Shown: positions 14,412 to 19,173 of the stretch, in pieces
Numbering within the stretch: position 1 is the stretch's first letter
Layout of the letters: the number at the start of each line of letters is the position of its first letter
Source of the DNA: Rhodoferax sp.
GTDB taxonomy: Bacteria; Pseudomonadota; Gammaproteobacteria; Burkholderiales; Burkholderiaceae_C
Length of the DNA stretch: 19,173 bases
Direction of reading: 5' to 3'
Assembly (NCBI GenBank): GCA_021737905.1
Contig: JAIPDA010000012.1
Coordinates: forward strand, 1 to 19,173
Made by a program: the position numbers and the translations under genes
The notes under the pieces: generated by a model
What the model saw: only the letters and a program-made list of their open reading frames with translations
The model's database searches: none
What the model was told of the DNA's origin: nothing

Positions 14412-14794
14412 CCACCACAAGCAACGACTCTCTGGCGCGCCTGGCGCTTGTGATTGAAAGCCGGAAAGTGGCCCACGGCGGTGACCCGGGCAAAAGTTAT
14501 GTGGCCCGCTTGCTGGACCAGGGGCCGGACGCCTTTCTCAAAAAAATCGGTGAAGAAGCCACTGAAACGGTGATGGCGGCCAAAGACATTGACCGTGGCG
14601 GCGCGACACCCGAGTTAAAGAGCAAGCTGGTGGGTGAGGTGGCTGATTTATGGTTTCACAGCCTGATCGCCCTGGCCTATTACGGTCTGCAACCGGCTGA
14701 TGTGATTGCCGAGCTGGAGCGCCGCGAAGGCACCAGCGGCATGGAGGAAAAAGCCTTGCGCAAGGCGCAGCAGCGCGCAGCAGCAGAAAAATAA
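14408..14794 (+). CDS. hisE: Phosphoribosyl-ATP pyrophosphohydrolase HisE
   Basis: HisE removes pyrophosphate from phosphoribosyl-ATP, the second pathway step. The 128-residue protein is an all-alpha MazG-like NTP pyrophosphatase. Its Mg-binding helices are KKIGEEATETVMAAK (45-59, Glu49, Glu50, Glu53) and GEVADLWFHSLIAL (76-89, Glu77, Asp80). An ESRK segment near 17-20 and KSYVARLL (29-36) match the family. The C-terminal tail is Lys/Ala/Gln-rich and probably disordered. I use ATG 14408, which overlaps the hisI stop; the frame is open further upstream but that portion lies in hisI. It is the last histidine gene here. Confidence 0.95.
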   Translation: MTTTSNDSLARLALVIESRKVAHGGDPGKSYVARLLDQGPDAFLKKIGEEATETVMAAKDIDRGGATPELKSKLVGEVADLWFHSLIALAYYGLQPADVIAELERREGTSGMEEKALRKAQQRAAAEK

Positions 14795-14810
14795 TCTGCA
14801 GGAGCCGGCC

Positions 14811-15200
14811 ATGGGTGATTTCGATTTGAAAGACAGCGCCGGCAAAACCGGCAATGACCGCCTGGTCGTGCATATTTTGTACGGCCTGCACACCCTGGCC
14901 TGGTTCAGTGCGGGGGTTTTTGCCCTGGTTGCCTTGATCATCAATTACCTGCGTCGTGCCGATGAAAGTGAGCCCTTGTATCTGGCGCATCACCGCTACA
15001 TGATCGCCACCTTCTGGTGGACGCTGCTTTGGCTGGTGCTGCTGTCGCCTTTGTGGCTGGTGTTTTTCTTGCCCGGGGCGCTGGCTTATGCCTTGGTTTG
15101 GCTGTGGTACTTGTACCGCTGCCTCAAGGGCTGGTTGCGCTTTAACGACCAGCGTTGGCCCCAGACTCAGACCCCTACCCCCATGCAGGAGAGCGCATGA
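14811..15200 (+). CDS. Small three-helix membrane protein (DUF4870/Tic20-like)
   Basis: This 129-residue protein resembles the DUF4870 group of small membrane proteins by shape and sequence feel; its function is unknown. A polar N-terminus (MGDFDLKDSAGKTGND) precedes three hydrophobic segments at about 22-46, 66-83 and 85-106, joined by a polar loop with YLAHHRYMIATFWW. After the last segment come YLYRCLKGWLRFNDQRW and a Thr/Pro tail. The start ATG 14811 is supported by a good Shine-Dalgarno AGGAG (14800-14804) six bases upstream, which makes the long in-frame extension into hisE unlikely. It lies 16 bases after hisE and overlaps the HIT gene by 4 bases. No catalytic motif is visible. Existence is secure, family assignment moderate. 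Confidence 0.8.
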   Translation: MGDFDLKDSAGKTGNDRLVVHILYGLHTLAWFSAGVFALVALIINYLRRADESEPLYLAHHRYMIATFWWTLLWLVLLSPLWLVFFLPGALAYALVWLWYLYRCLKGWLRFNDQRWPQTQTPTPMQESA

Positions 15201-15589
15201 ACGACAAAAATGCCCCCGTCATTTCAACCGGTAGCGCTGTTGCAAGCTGCCTTTTTTGCAAGATCGCGGCCGGTCAGATTCCAAGCCGCAAGGTTTATGA
15301 AGACGAGCACATACTGGCTTTTCACGACATCAATCCTTGGGCGCCCGTGCATTTTTTGATGATTCCCAAGATGCACATCAACTCGATGGCGCAAGTTGGC
15401 CCTGAGCACGAGGCGCTGATCGGGCGGATGATGGCCCTCGCGCCCAGGCTGGCGCTGGAGCAGGGTTGCCGTCCCTACCCGGAAGGCGGCTTTCGGGTTG
15501 TGACCAACACCGGTGCCGAGGGTGGCCAGGAGGTGCATCACCTGCATTTCCATGTCATGGGCGGTCCGCGGCCCTGGCTACGTGGTTAA
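15197..15589 (+). CDS. HIT family protein (histidine triad nucleotide-binding)
   Basis: This is a HINT-type nucleotide phosphoramidase or hydrolase. The 130-residue protein has the N-terminal CLFCKIAAGQIPSRKVYEDE (18-37, with a Cys-x-x-Cys that can bind zinc in this family), AFHDINPWAPVHFLMIPK (41-58), and the active-site triad HHLHFHVMGG, with His115, His117 and His119. It ends GGPRPWLRG, close to the usual HINT end. The cellular substrate is unknown. ATG 15197 overlaps the stop of the upstream membrane-protein gene and has AGGAG just before it; longer in-frame starts would lie inside that gene. A HIT gene between his and tat genes is a familiar betaproteobacterial arrangement. Confidence 0.92.
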   Translation: MNDKNAPVISTGSAVASCLFCKIAAGQIPSRKVYEDEHILAFHDINPWAPVHFLMIPKMHINSMAQVGPEHEALIGRMMALAPRLALEQGCRPYPEGGFRVVTNTGAEGGQEVHHLHFHVMGGPRPWLRG

Positions 15590-15623
15590 AACCGACCGCT
15601 ACAGGCCCCTCGCGCCCGTTTTG

Positions 15624-15641
15624 CAGGGTCGGCCGGCCCTG
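15624..15641 (+). terminator. GC-rich hairpin after the HIT gene
   Basis: The 18 bases CAGGGTCGGCCGGCCCTG fold into a seven- to eight-pair stem with one G-T wobble and a tiny loop, 34 bases after the HIT stop. A second stem CCGCCA (15649-15654) / TGGCGG (15662-15667) follows. No T tract follows either, so intrinsic termination is uncertain. Together they occupy most of the gap before the tatA promoter region. Confidence 0.3.
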
Positions 15642-15680
15642 TAAAGACCCGCCAGCCGGCGTGGCGGCGTACAAGCGCTT

Positions 15681-15686
15681 TAGAAT
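15681..15686 (+). promoter_or_regulatory. Probable -10 box of the tatABC promoter
   Basis: TAGAAT (15681-15686) matches the -10 consensus at five of six positions, in the only sizeable gap before tatA. The region 16-18 bases upstream has no good -35 match. A start near 15693 would give a leader of about 50 bases containing the stem-loop and palindrome described for the tatA leader. Confidence 0.35.
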
Positions 15687-15706
15687 CACCCCCATTCACA
15701 CACAAT

Positions 15707-15738
15707 CCGGCTTTTTCGCCGGTATCTAAGCTTAGGAG
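15707..15738 (+). promoter_or_regulatory. tatA leader: stem-loop, palindrome and ribosome binding site
   Basis: CCGGC (15707-15711) pairs with GCCGG (15718-15722) around TTTTTC. A perfect 10-base palindrome CTAAGCTTAG (15726-15735) follows and overlaps the strong Shine-Dalgarno AGGAG (15734-15738), which lies six bases before the tatA ATG. The Shine-Dalgarno clearly decides the tatA start. Whether the palindrome affects ribosome access or binds a protein is unknown. Confidence 0.4.
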
Positions 15739-15744
15739 CGAAAC

Positions 15745-16029
15745 ATGGGTTCATTTTCCATTTGGCATTGGCTGATCGTCCTGTTGATCGTGGTCATGGT
15801 GTTCGGCACCAAGAAACTCAAAAACATAGGCGGCGATCTCGGCGGTGCTGTCAAGGGCTTCAAGGACGGCATGAAAGAGGGCGGTCATGCGCCGGCCGCT
15901 GAAGATGCTGCTAGCGCCACCACCACCGCTCAAGTCACGGCGCCGGCCGCCACCGCCGCCCCTGCTTCTGCCGCTGCCCCGATGCCAGACCCCAACACCA
16001 TTGACGTGCAAGCGCGTCAAAAAAGCTGA
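15745..16029 (+). CDS. tatA: Sec-independent translocase protein TatA
   Basis: TatA forms the size-adaptable conducting element of the twin-arginine translocase in the inner membrane. The 94-residue protein has a short periplasmic N-terminus, one transmembrane helix (about 5-20, IWHWLIVLLIVVMVF), the hinge Phe20-Gly21 and an amphipathic helix (about 24-44, KKLKNIGGDLGGAVKGFKDGM). The C-terminal tail is Ala/Pro/Thr-rich and unstructured, as usual. Absence of an acidic residue in the helix and the presence of FGTKKL identify TatA rather than TatB. The start at 15745 has a clear AGGAG. tatB follows after 67 bases. Confidence 0.95.
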   Translation: MGSFSIWHWLIVLLIVVMVFGTKKLKNIGGDLGGAVKGFKDGMKEGGHAPAAEDAASATTTAQVTAPAATAAPASAAAPMPDPNTIDVQARQKS

Positions 16030-16096
16030 TCAGGCTTTTCATTGAACCTCTTGAGCCACCAACAGCAAGCCGCTTTGTGCGCTGGAGTGGACTGAC

Positions 16097-16579
16097 GTGA
16101 TCGATCTCGGCATCTCCAAAATTGCGCTGATTGGCGCCGTGGCCTTGATCGTGATCGGACCGGAAAAGTTACCGCGTTTGGCGCGCACAGTGGGTGCTTT
16201 GCTGGGTAAAGCCCAACGCTACGTGGCAGACGTCAAAAATGAGGTTAATCGTTCGATGGAGCTCGATGAGCTCAAAAAGATGAAAGAAAGCATGGAGAGC
16301 GCTGCCCGTGACGTTGAAAGTTCTGTGCAGACCAGCGCCAGTGATTTTGAAAAGACCTGGGCCGAAACCACTTCGCTGGCCTCTGACGACAGCAGCACGG
16401 AAGCAACCGGCATGATCAGCTTTCCAGAATACAAACACCCGGGTAAAAACTGGCGACTCAAGCAAGGCGCTACGCCGCAGTGGTTCAAGTCACGCTCTGG
16501 CGTTCGCACCAAGGCATTGTCTGGCGCGGCGCGGGTTGCGCGTTACCGGCCCAAACCCAGCACCAGCCGTCCCATTTGA
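16097..16579 (+). CDS. tatB: Sec-independent translocase protein TatB
   Basis: TatB forms the receptor complex with TatC for folded twin-arginine substrates. The 160-residue protein starts with GTG (16097) preceded by GGAG at a spacing of nine bases. It has one transmembrane helix (about 5-20), the TatB hinge GPEKLPRLART (21-31), and a long charged amphipathic and coiled region (about 35-90, KNEVNRSMELDELKKMKESME). The C-terminus (about 115-160) is basic and rich in Arg/Lys/Trp, an extension I recall from Comamonadaceae TatB proteins. The gap to tatC is 18 bases. GTG here, against ATG for tatA and tatC, may help keep TatB below TatA. Confidence 0.94.
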   Translation: MIDLGISKIALIGAVALIVIGPEKLPRLARTVGALLGKAQRYVADVKNEVNRSMELDELKKMKESMESAARDVESSVQTSASDFEKTWAETTSLASDDSSTEATGMISFPEYKHPGKNWRLKQGATPQWFKSRSGVRTKALSGAARVARYRPKPSTSRPI

Positions 16580-16597
16580 GCGGTATCCGATTTTTCT

Positions 16598-17398
16598 ATG
16601 AGCGACGCCCCCAAAGACAAGCCTGACGAACTCGCAGGCTCTGAGCAACCTTTTGTGCAGCATCTGATGGAGTTGCGCGACCGCATGATCAAGGCGGTGA
16701 TTGCCATCGGCATTGCCGCGGCTGTGCTGGCGTTGTTTCCCGGCCCGGGCGCTTTGTATGACCTGATGGCGGCGCCCCTGACTGCCACCTTGCCCAAGGG
16801 CGCGACGTTGATCGCCACCAACGTCATCTCGCCTTTTGTCGTGCCCATCAAAATCTTGTTCATGGCGGCCTTCATGATTGCGCTGCCCGTGGTGCTTTAC
16901 CAGGTCTGGGCTTTTGTGGCGCCCGGCCTTTACAGCCACGAGAAAAAGCTGGTCTTGCCGCTGGTGGTCTCCAGCACACTGCTGTTTTTCTTCGGCGTGG
17001 CTTTTTGCTACTACTTTGTGTTCGGTCAGGTGTTTGGCTTTATCCAGAGTTTTGCACCCAAGTCCATCACCGCCGCGCCAGACATTGAGGAATACCTTAA
17101 CTTTGTGATTGGTATGTTTTTAGCCTTCGGACTCGCTTTTGAAGTGCCTATTGCGGTGATTTTGTTGGTCCGTATGGGTATTTTGACCGTGGCGCAGCTG
17201 CGCGAGTACAGGGGCTACTTCTGGGTACTGGCCGCAGTCGGTACGGCGCTTGTGACACCCCCCGATGCCGGCTCCATGCTGATGCTGCTGGGCGTGGTGG
17301 GTGGTCTGTACGAAGTCGGCATTGTGGCCGCCCAGATCTTTGTCAAACACACCAAGGCACCCGAGCCCGCAGCTGAAGACAGCACTGTTCAGCCCTGA
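16598..17398 (+). CDS. tatC: Sec-independent translocase protein TatC
   Basis: TatC is the polytopic core of the Tat translocase and binds the twin-arginine signal peptide. The 266-residue protein has a cytoplasmic N-terminus with the signature HLMELRDRM (22-30), then six hydrophobic segments (about 31-48, 75-101, 118-145, 165-193, 205-220 and 224-245). Conserved acidic residues are in place: Glu115 in YSHEKK, corresponding to the signal-recognition glutamate, and Glu182 in GLAFEVPI inside the membrane. VTPPDAGSM (219-227) marks the last loop. The tail is short and acidic. It ends the tat operon and faces the protease gene tail to tail 36 bases on. Confidence 0.96.
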   Translation: MSDAPKDKPDELAGSEQPFVQHLMELRDRMIKAVIAIGIAAAVLALFPGPGALYDLMAAPLTATLPKGATLIATNVISPFVVPIKILFMAAFMIALPVVLYQVWAFVAPGLYSHEKKLVLPLVVSSTLLFFFGVAFCYYFVFGQVFGFIQSFAPKSITAAPDIEEYLNFVIGMFLAFGLAFEVPIAVILLVRMGILTVAQLREYRGYFWVLAAVGTALVTPPDAGSMLMLLGVVGGLYEVGIVAAQIFVKHTKAPEPAAEDSTVQP

Positions 17399-17403
17399 GC
17401 GTG

Positions 17404-17431
17404 CGCCGGCCTGGCGGGCTCAAGCCTTTTT
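17404..17431 (+). terminator. Weak intrinsic terminator candidate after tatC
   Basis: A CGCC/GGCG stem (17404-17407 with 17413-17416) and a short GGCT-CA-AGCC element (17417-17426) lead into TTTTT (17427-17431) just before the end of the convergent protease gene. The stems are short, so efficiency is doubtful, but the placement between convergent genes and the T tract favour it. Confidence 0.35.
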
Positions 17432-17434
17432 GTC

Positions 17435-18583
17435 TTAACGCGGCATCGCAGGGCGCTGGCGTTTGCCCGGCGTGACCGCCAAGGCCAGCACTTCGTTTTG
17501 TCGCTGCAGCTTGAAGTTCTCGCTCACGCCCGGTTTGAGTGCGGCCACGGCACTGAGCAATTCAGACACTGTGCGCACCTGCACGCTGCCCACTGAAACG
17601 ATGACGTCACCCGGACGGATGCCGGCTGCAGCTGCCGGACCGTTTTGCAGAACGCCAGTGATGATCACCCCGTTTTTGGCAGACAGGTTAAAGGTCTTGA
17701 TCATTTCGCCTGTCAACTCCTGCGGCTCGACGCCGATCCAGCCGCGTGTGACCTGACCGTCCTTGAGAATGCTGTCGAGCACCTGCCTGGCCGTTGAAAC
17801 CGGAATGGCAAAGCCGATCCCCATGGAGCCGCCCGAGCGGGAGAAAATGGCCGTGTTGATGCCTAGCAAACGCCCCTGCGTGTCGACCAATGCACCTCCG
17901 GAATTGCCCGGGTTGATGGCGGCGTCGGTTTGAATAAAGTTTTCAAACACATTGATGCCTAACTGGTTGCGGCCCAGTGCGCTGACGATGCCACTGGTGA
18001 CGGTCTGACCGACGCCGAAAGGGTTCCCGATGGCCAGCACCAGATCCCCGATTTCCAGCGACTCGGCGTTACCCAGCACGATCACCGGCAGCGCATCCAA
18101 CTCGATTTTCAGAATTGCCAGATCGGTTTCCGGGTCAGTGCCGATGACTTTGGCGCGCGCCTTGCGCGAGTCATTCAAGATGACTTCAATGTCGTCGGCG
18201 CCGGCTATCACGTGGTTGTTGGTGAGTATGTAGCCGCTGGGGCTGACGATGACGCCGCTGCCCAGGCCGACTTGCGGCTCGGTGCGAGACTGGTCGCCAA
18301 AGAAATAACGAAACCAGGGGTCTTCTTTGCCTTGGGCGCGAGCGGCGACCTTGCTGGCGTTGATGCTAACCACCGCGCCCGAGGCCGCTTTGGCGGCCGC
18401 CCGCAGGCTGCCGGGTCCGCCACCTGCCGCCTGTTTGTTGCTGTCGGCCGGGGCTTCGAAGACTGCGACGGCAGCTTCGCCGGGGCGGGCTAGCCACTGG
18501 GGCTTGAGGCTGATGAGCACAAAATAAACAGCCAGCAGCACGGTGACAACTTGAGAAAACAACAGCCAATATTTGCGCATCAT
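17435..18583 (-). CDS. degS: Membrane-anchored DegS/AlgW-type serine protease
   Basis: This is a periplasmic HtrA-family protease tethered to the inner membrane; relatives start the sigma-E type envelope stress cascade by cutting an anti-sigma factor. The 382-residue protein has an N-terminal membrane anchor (about 5-27), a Gln/Gly/Ala-rich linker, and a trypsin-like domain with the triad His124 (TNNHV), Asp154 (ETDLAILK) and Ser228 (NPGNSGGAL). A single PDZ domain (about 283-370) follows, with GWIGVEPQEL and GIRPGDVIVSV. The single PDZ plus anchor fits DegS/AlgW rather than DegP/DegQ, which have two PDZ domains and a cleaved signal. In Pseudomonas, as I recall, algW also lies beside murA-hisGDC, which supports orthology. 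Two ATGs (18583, 18580) are possible. A minus-strand GAGAAT (18648-18643) may be its -10 box. Confidence 0.9.
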   Translation of the reverse strand: MMRKYWLLFSQVVTVLLAVYFVLISLKPQWLARPGEAAVAVFEAPADSNKQAAGGGPGSLRAAAKAASGAVVSINASKVAARAQGKEDPWFRYFFGDQSRTEPQVGLGSGVIVSPSGYILTNNHVIAGADDIEVILNDSRKARAKVIGTDPETDLAILKIELDALPVIVLGNAESLEIGDLVLAIGNPFGVGQTVTSGIVSALGRNQLGINVFENFIQTDAAINPGNSGGALVDTQGRLLGINTAIFSRSGGSMGIGFAIPVSTARQVLDSILKDGQVTRGWIGVEPQELTGEMIKTFNLSAKNGVIITGVLQNGPAAAAGIRPGDVIVSVGSVQVRTVSELLSAVAALKPGVSENFKLQRQNEVLALAVTPGKRQRPAMPR

Positions 18584-18678
18584 GATGAAGCCCGTTCAAA
18601 AAAAAGGCGGCAAGGCTCAGCGCGTGCATCGCCAGAGTCTTGATTCTCACCGATCGCGCCGCGTTTGAGCGATCCCCC

Positions 18679-18708
18679 GATAATCAGCCCAGGCTTATCT
18701 ACGAAGGA
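18679..18708 (+). promoter_or_regulatory. Possible -10 box and ribosome binding site of the Nif3-family gene
   Basis: GATAAT (18679-18684) matches the -10 consensus at five of six positions; no good -35 is seen 16-18 bases upstream. GAAGGA (18703-18708) is a good Shine-Dalgarno sequence seven bases before ATG 18716 and fixes the start. The 132-base divergent gap also holds an A8 run (18598-18605) that would be U8 in the leader of the opposite gene. Confidence 0.4.
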
Positions 18709-18715
18709 CTGCCGC

Positions 18716-19173
18716 ATGAATGAACCGATGAAACCTTCCGGCGGTGTTTCGCGCATCGAATTGCTGCGCACTTTTGACACCTTGCTGCAGCCCGAGCGTT
18801 TCAAGGATTTCGGTCCCAATGGTTTGCAAGTCGAAGGTCGTGAGCGTATCAAGAGCATTGTCTCGGGCGTGACGGCCAGCCTGGCGCTGATCGAGGCGGC
18901 TGTGGCTTGCGGGGCGGATGCTGTGTTTGTGCATCATGGCTTGTTTTGGCGCGGTCAAGACGGCCGCGTCACCGGCTGGATGAAGCAGCGCCTGGCTTTA
19001 CTGCTGGCGCACGACATCAATCTCTACGCTTATCACTTGCCCTTGGATGCGCACCCGGAGCTGGGAAACAACGCCCAACTCGGCCGCGTCCTCGGTTTGA
19101 CTGTCGCTGCGGGGGAAGCCGGGCGTTTTGGCGACAACGGTTTGGGCTTTTTGGGGCAGCGCTCGGACGGGGC
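18716..19173 (+). CDS. Nif3-like dinuclear metal centre protein (YbgI family), 3' end outside the window
   Basis: This gene encodes a Nif3/YbgI-family protein, a toroidal hexamer with a two-metal site. Function is unsettled; a GTP cyclohydrolase I type 2 label is often attached to it. About 152 codons are inside the window, and the frame is open to the last base. Visible features are DFGPNGLQVEGRERI (31-45), the metal-binding FVHHGLFW with His73 and His74, and YAYHLPLDAHPELGNN with His107 and Asp111, all diagnostic of the family. The start ATG 18716 is supported by GAAGGA; ATG 18728 is an internal alternative. It is transcribed divergently from the DegS-like gene, with 132 bases between them, a pairing I also recall from other proteobacteria. 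Confidence 0.93.
   Translation, partial: MNEPMKPSGGVSRIELLRTFDTLLQPERFKDFGPNGLQVEGRERIKSIVSGVTASLALIEAAVACGADAVFVHHGLFWRGQDGRVTGWMKQRLALLLAHDINLYAYHLPLDAHPELGNNAQLGRVLGLTVAAGEAGRFGDNGLGFLGQRSDG

Noticed and set aside
1..19173. Mobile element, CRISPR array, phage or defence island, tRNA or rRNA
   Set aside because: No transposase, integrase, direct-repeat array, cloverleaf-like gene or rRNA sequence was seen; all large open frames belong to conserved housekeeping families.

Overview
The window looks like a piece of chromosome from a betaproteobacterium, most likely Burkholderiales and probably Comamonadaceae (Rhodoferax/Polaromonas-like). This rests on protein character, GC-rich codon use, and the gene order gltD / mla with mlaA inside / ABC-2 exporter / ibaG / murA / complete his operon / HIT / tatABC / DegS-like protease / Nif3. 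The placement is from recalled synteny, not from a search. No rRNA, tRNA, CRISPR array, insertion sequence, prophage or attachment site is visible. Coding density is very high and no gap exceeds about 155 bases.

Layout on the + strand. 1-426 is the 3' end of gltD, interrupted by an in-frame TAA at 217-219. 532-4615 is the Mla lipid-transport set mlaF-E-D-A-C-B. 4663-6383 is a two-gene ABC-2 exporter (ATPase plus permease, YadG/YadH-like). 6413-7956 holds ibaG (BolA family) and murA. 7953-14794 carries histidine biosynthesis in the order hisG-D-C-B-H-A-F-I-E. 14811-15589 holds a small three-helix membrane protein and a HIT-family hydrolase. 15745-17398 is tatA-tatB-tatC. On the - strand, 17435-18583 is a membrane-anchored DegS/AlgW-type serine protease, facing tatC tail to tail. 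A Nif3-family gene starts divergently from it at 18716 and runs off the window.

How the genes work together. MlaFEDB is the inner-membrane ABC complex, MlaC the periplasmic shuttle and MlaA the outer-membrane lipoprotein that keep the outer membrane lipid-asymmetric. MurA commits UDP-GlcNAc to peptidoglycan, so the first half is largely an envelope cluster. The his genes encode all pathway steps visible here except the histidinol-phosphate phosphatase and the HisZ partner that a short HisG needs; both must lie elsewhere. TatABC is a complete twin-arginine translocase. Eight gene junctions are 4-base ATGA stop/start overlaps, which implies extensive translational coupling.

Most of the window is ordinary, conserved core genome, and I see no new defence, mobile or biosynthetic system. 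The observations that deserve a second look are: the nonsense codon in gltD; a strong perfect 12-bp hairpin followed by a second nested structure and a possible internal promoter between mlaE and mlaD; a dyad next to a TAAAAT box just before the exporter genes; promoter-like boxes so close to two start codons that the mRNAs may be leaderless; and structured leader sequence before tatA.
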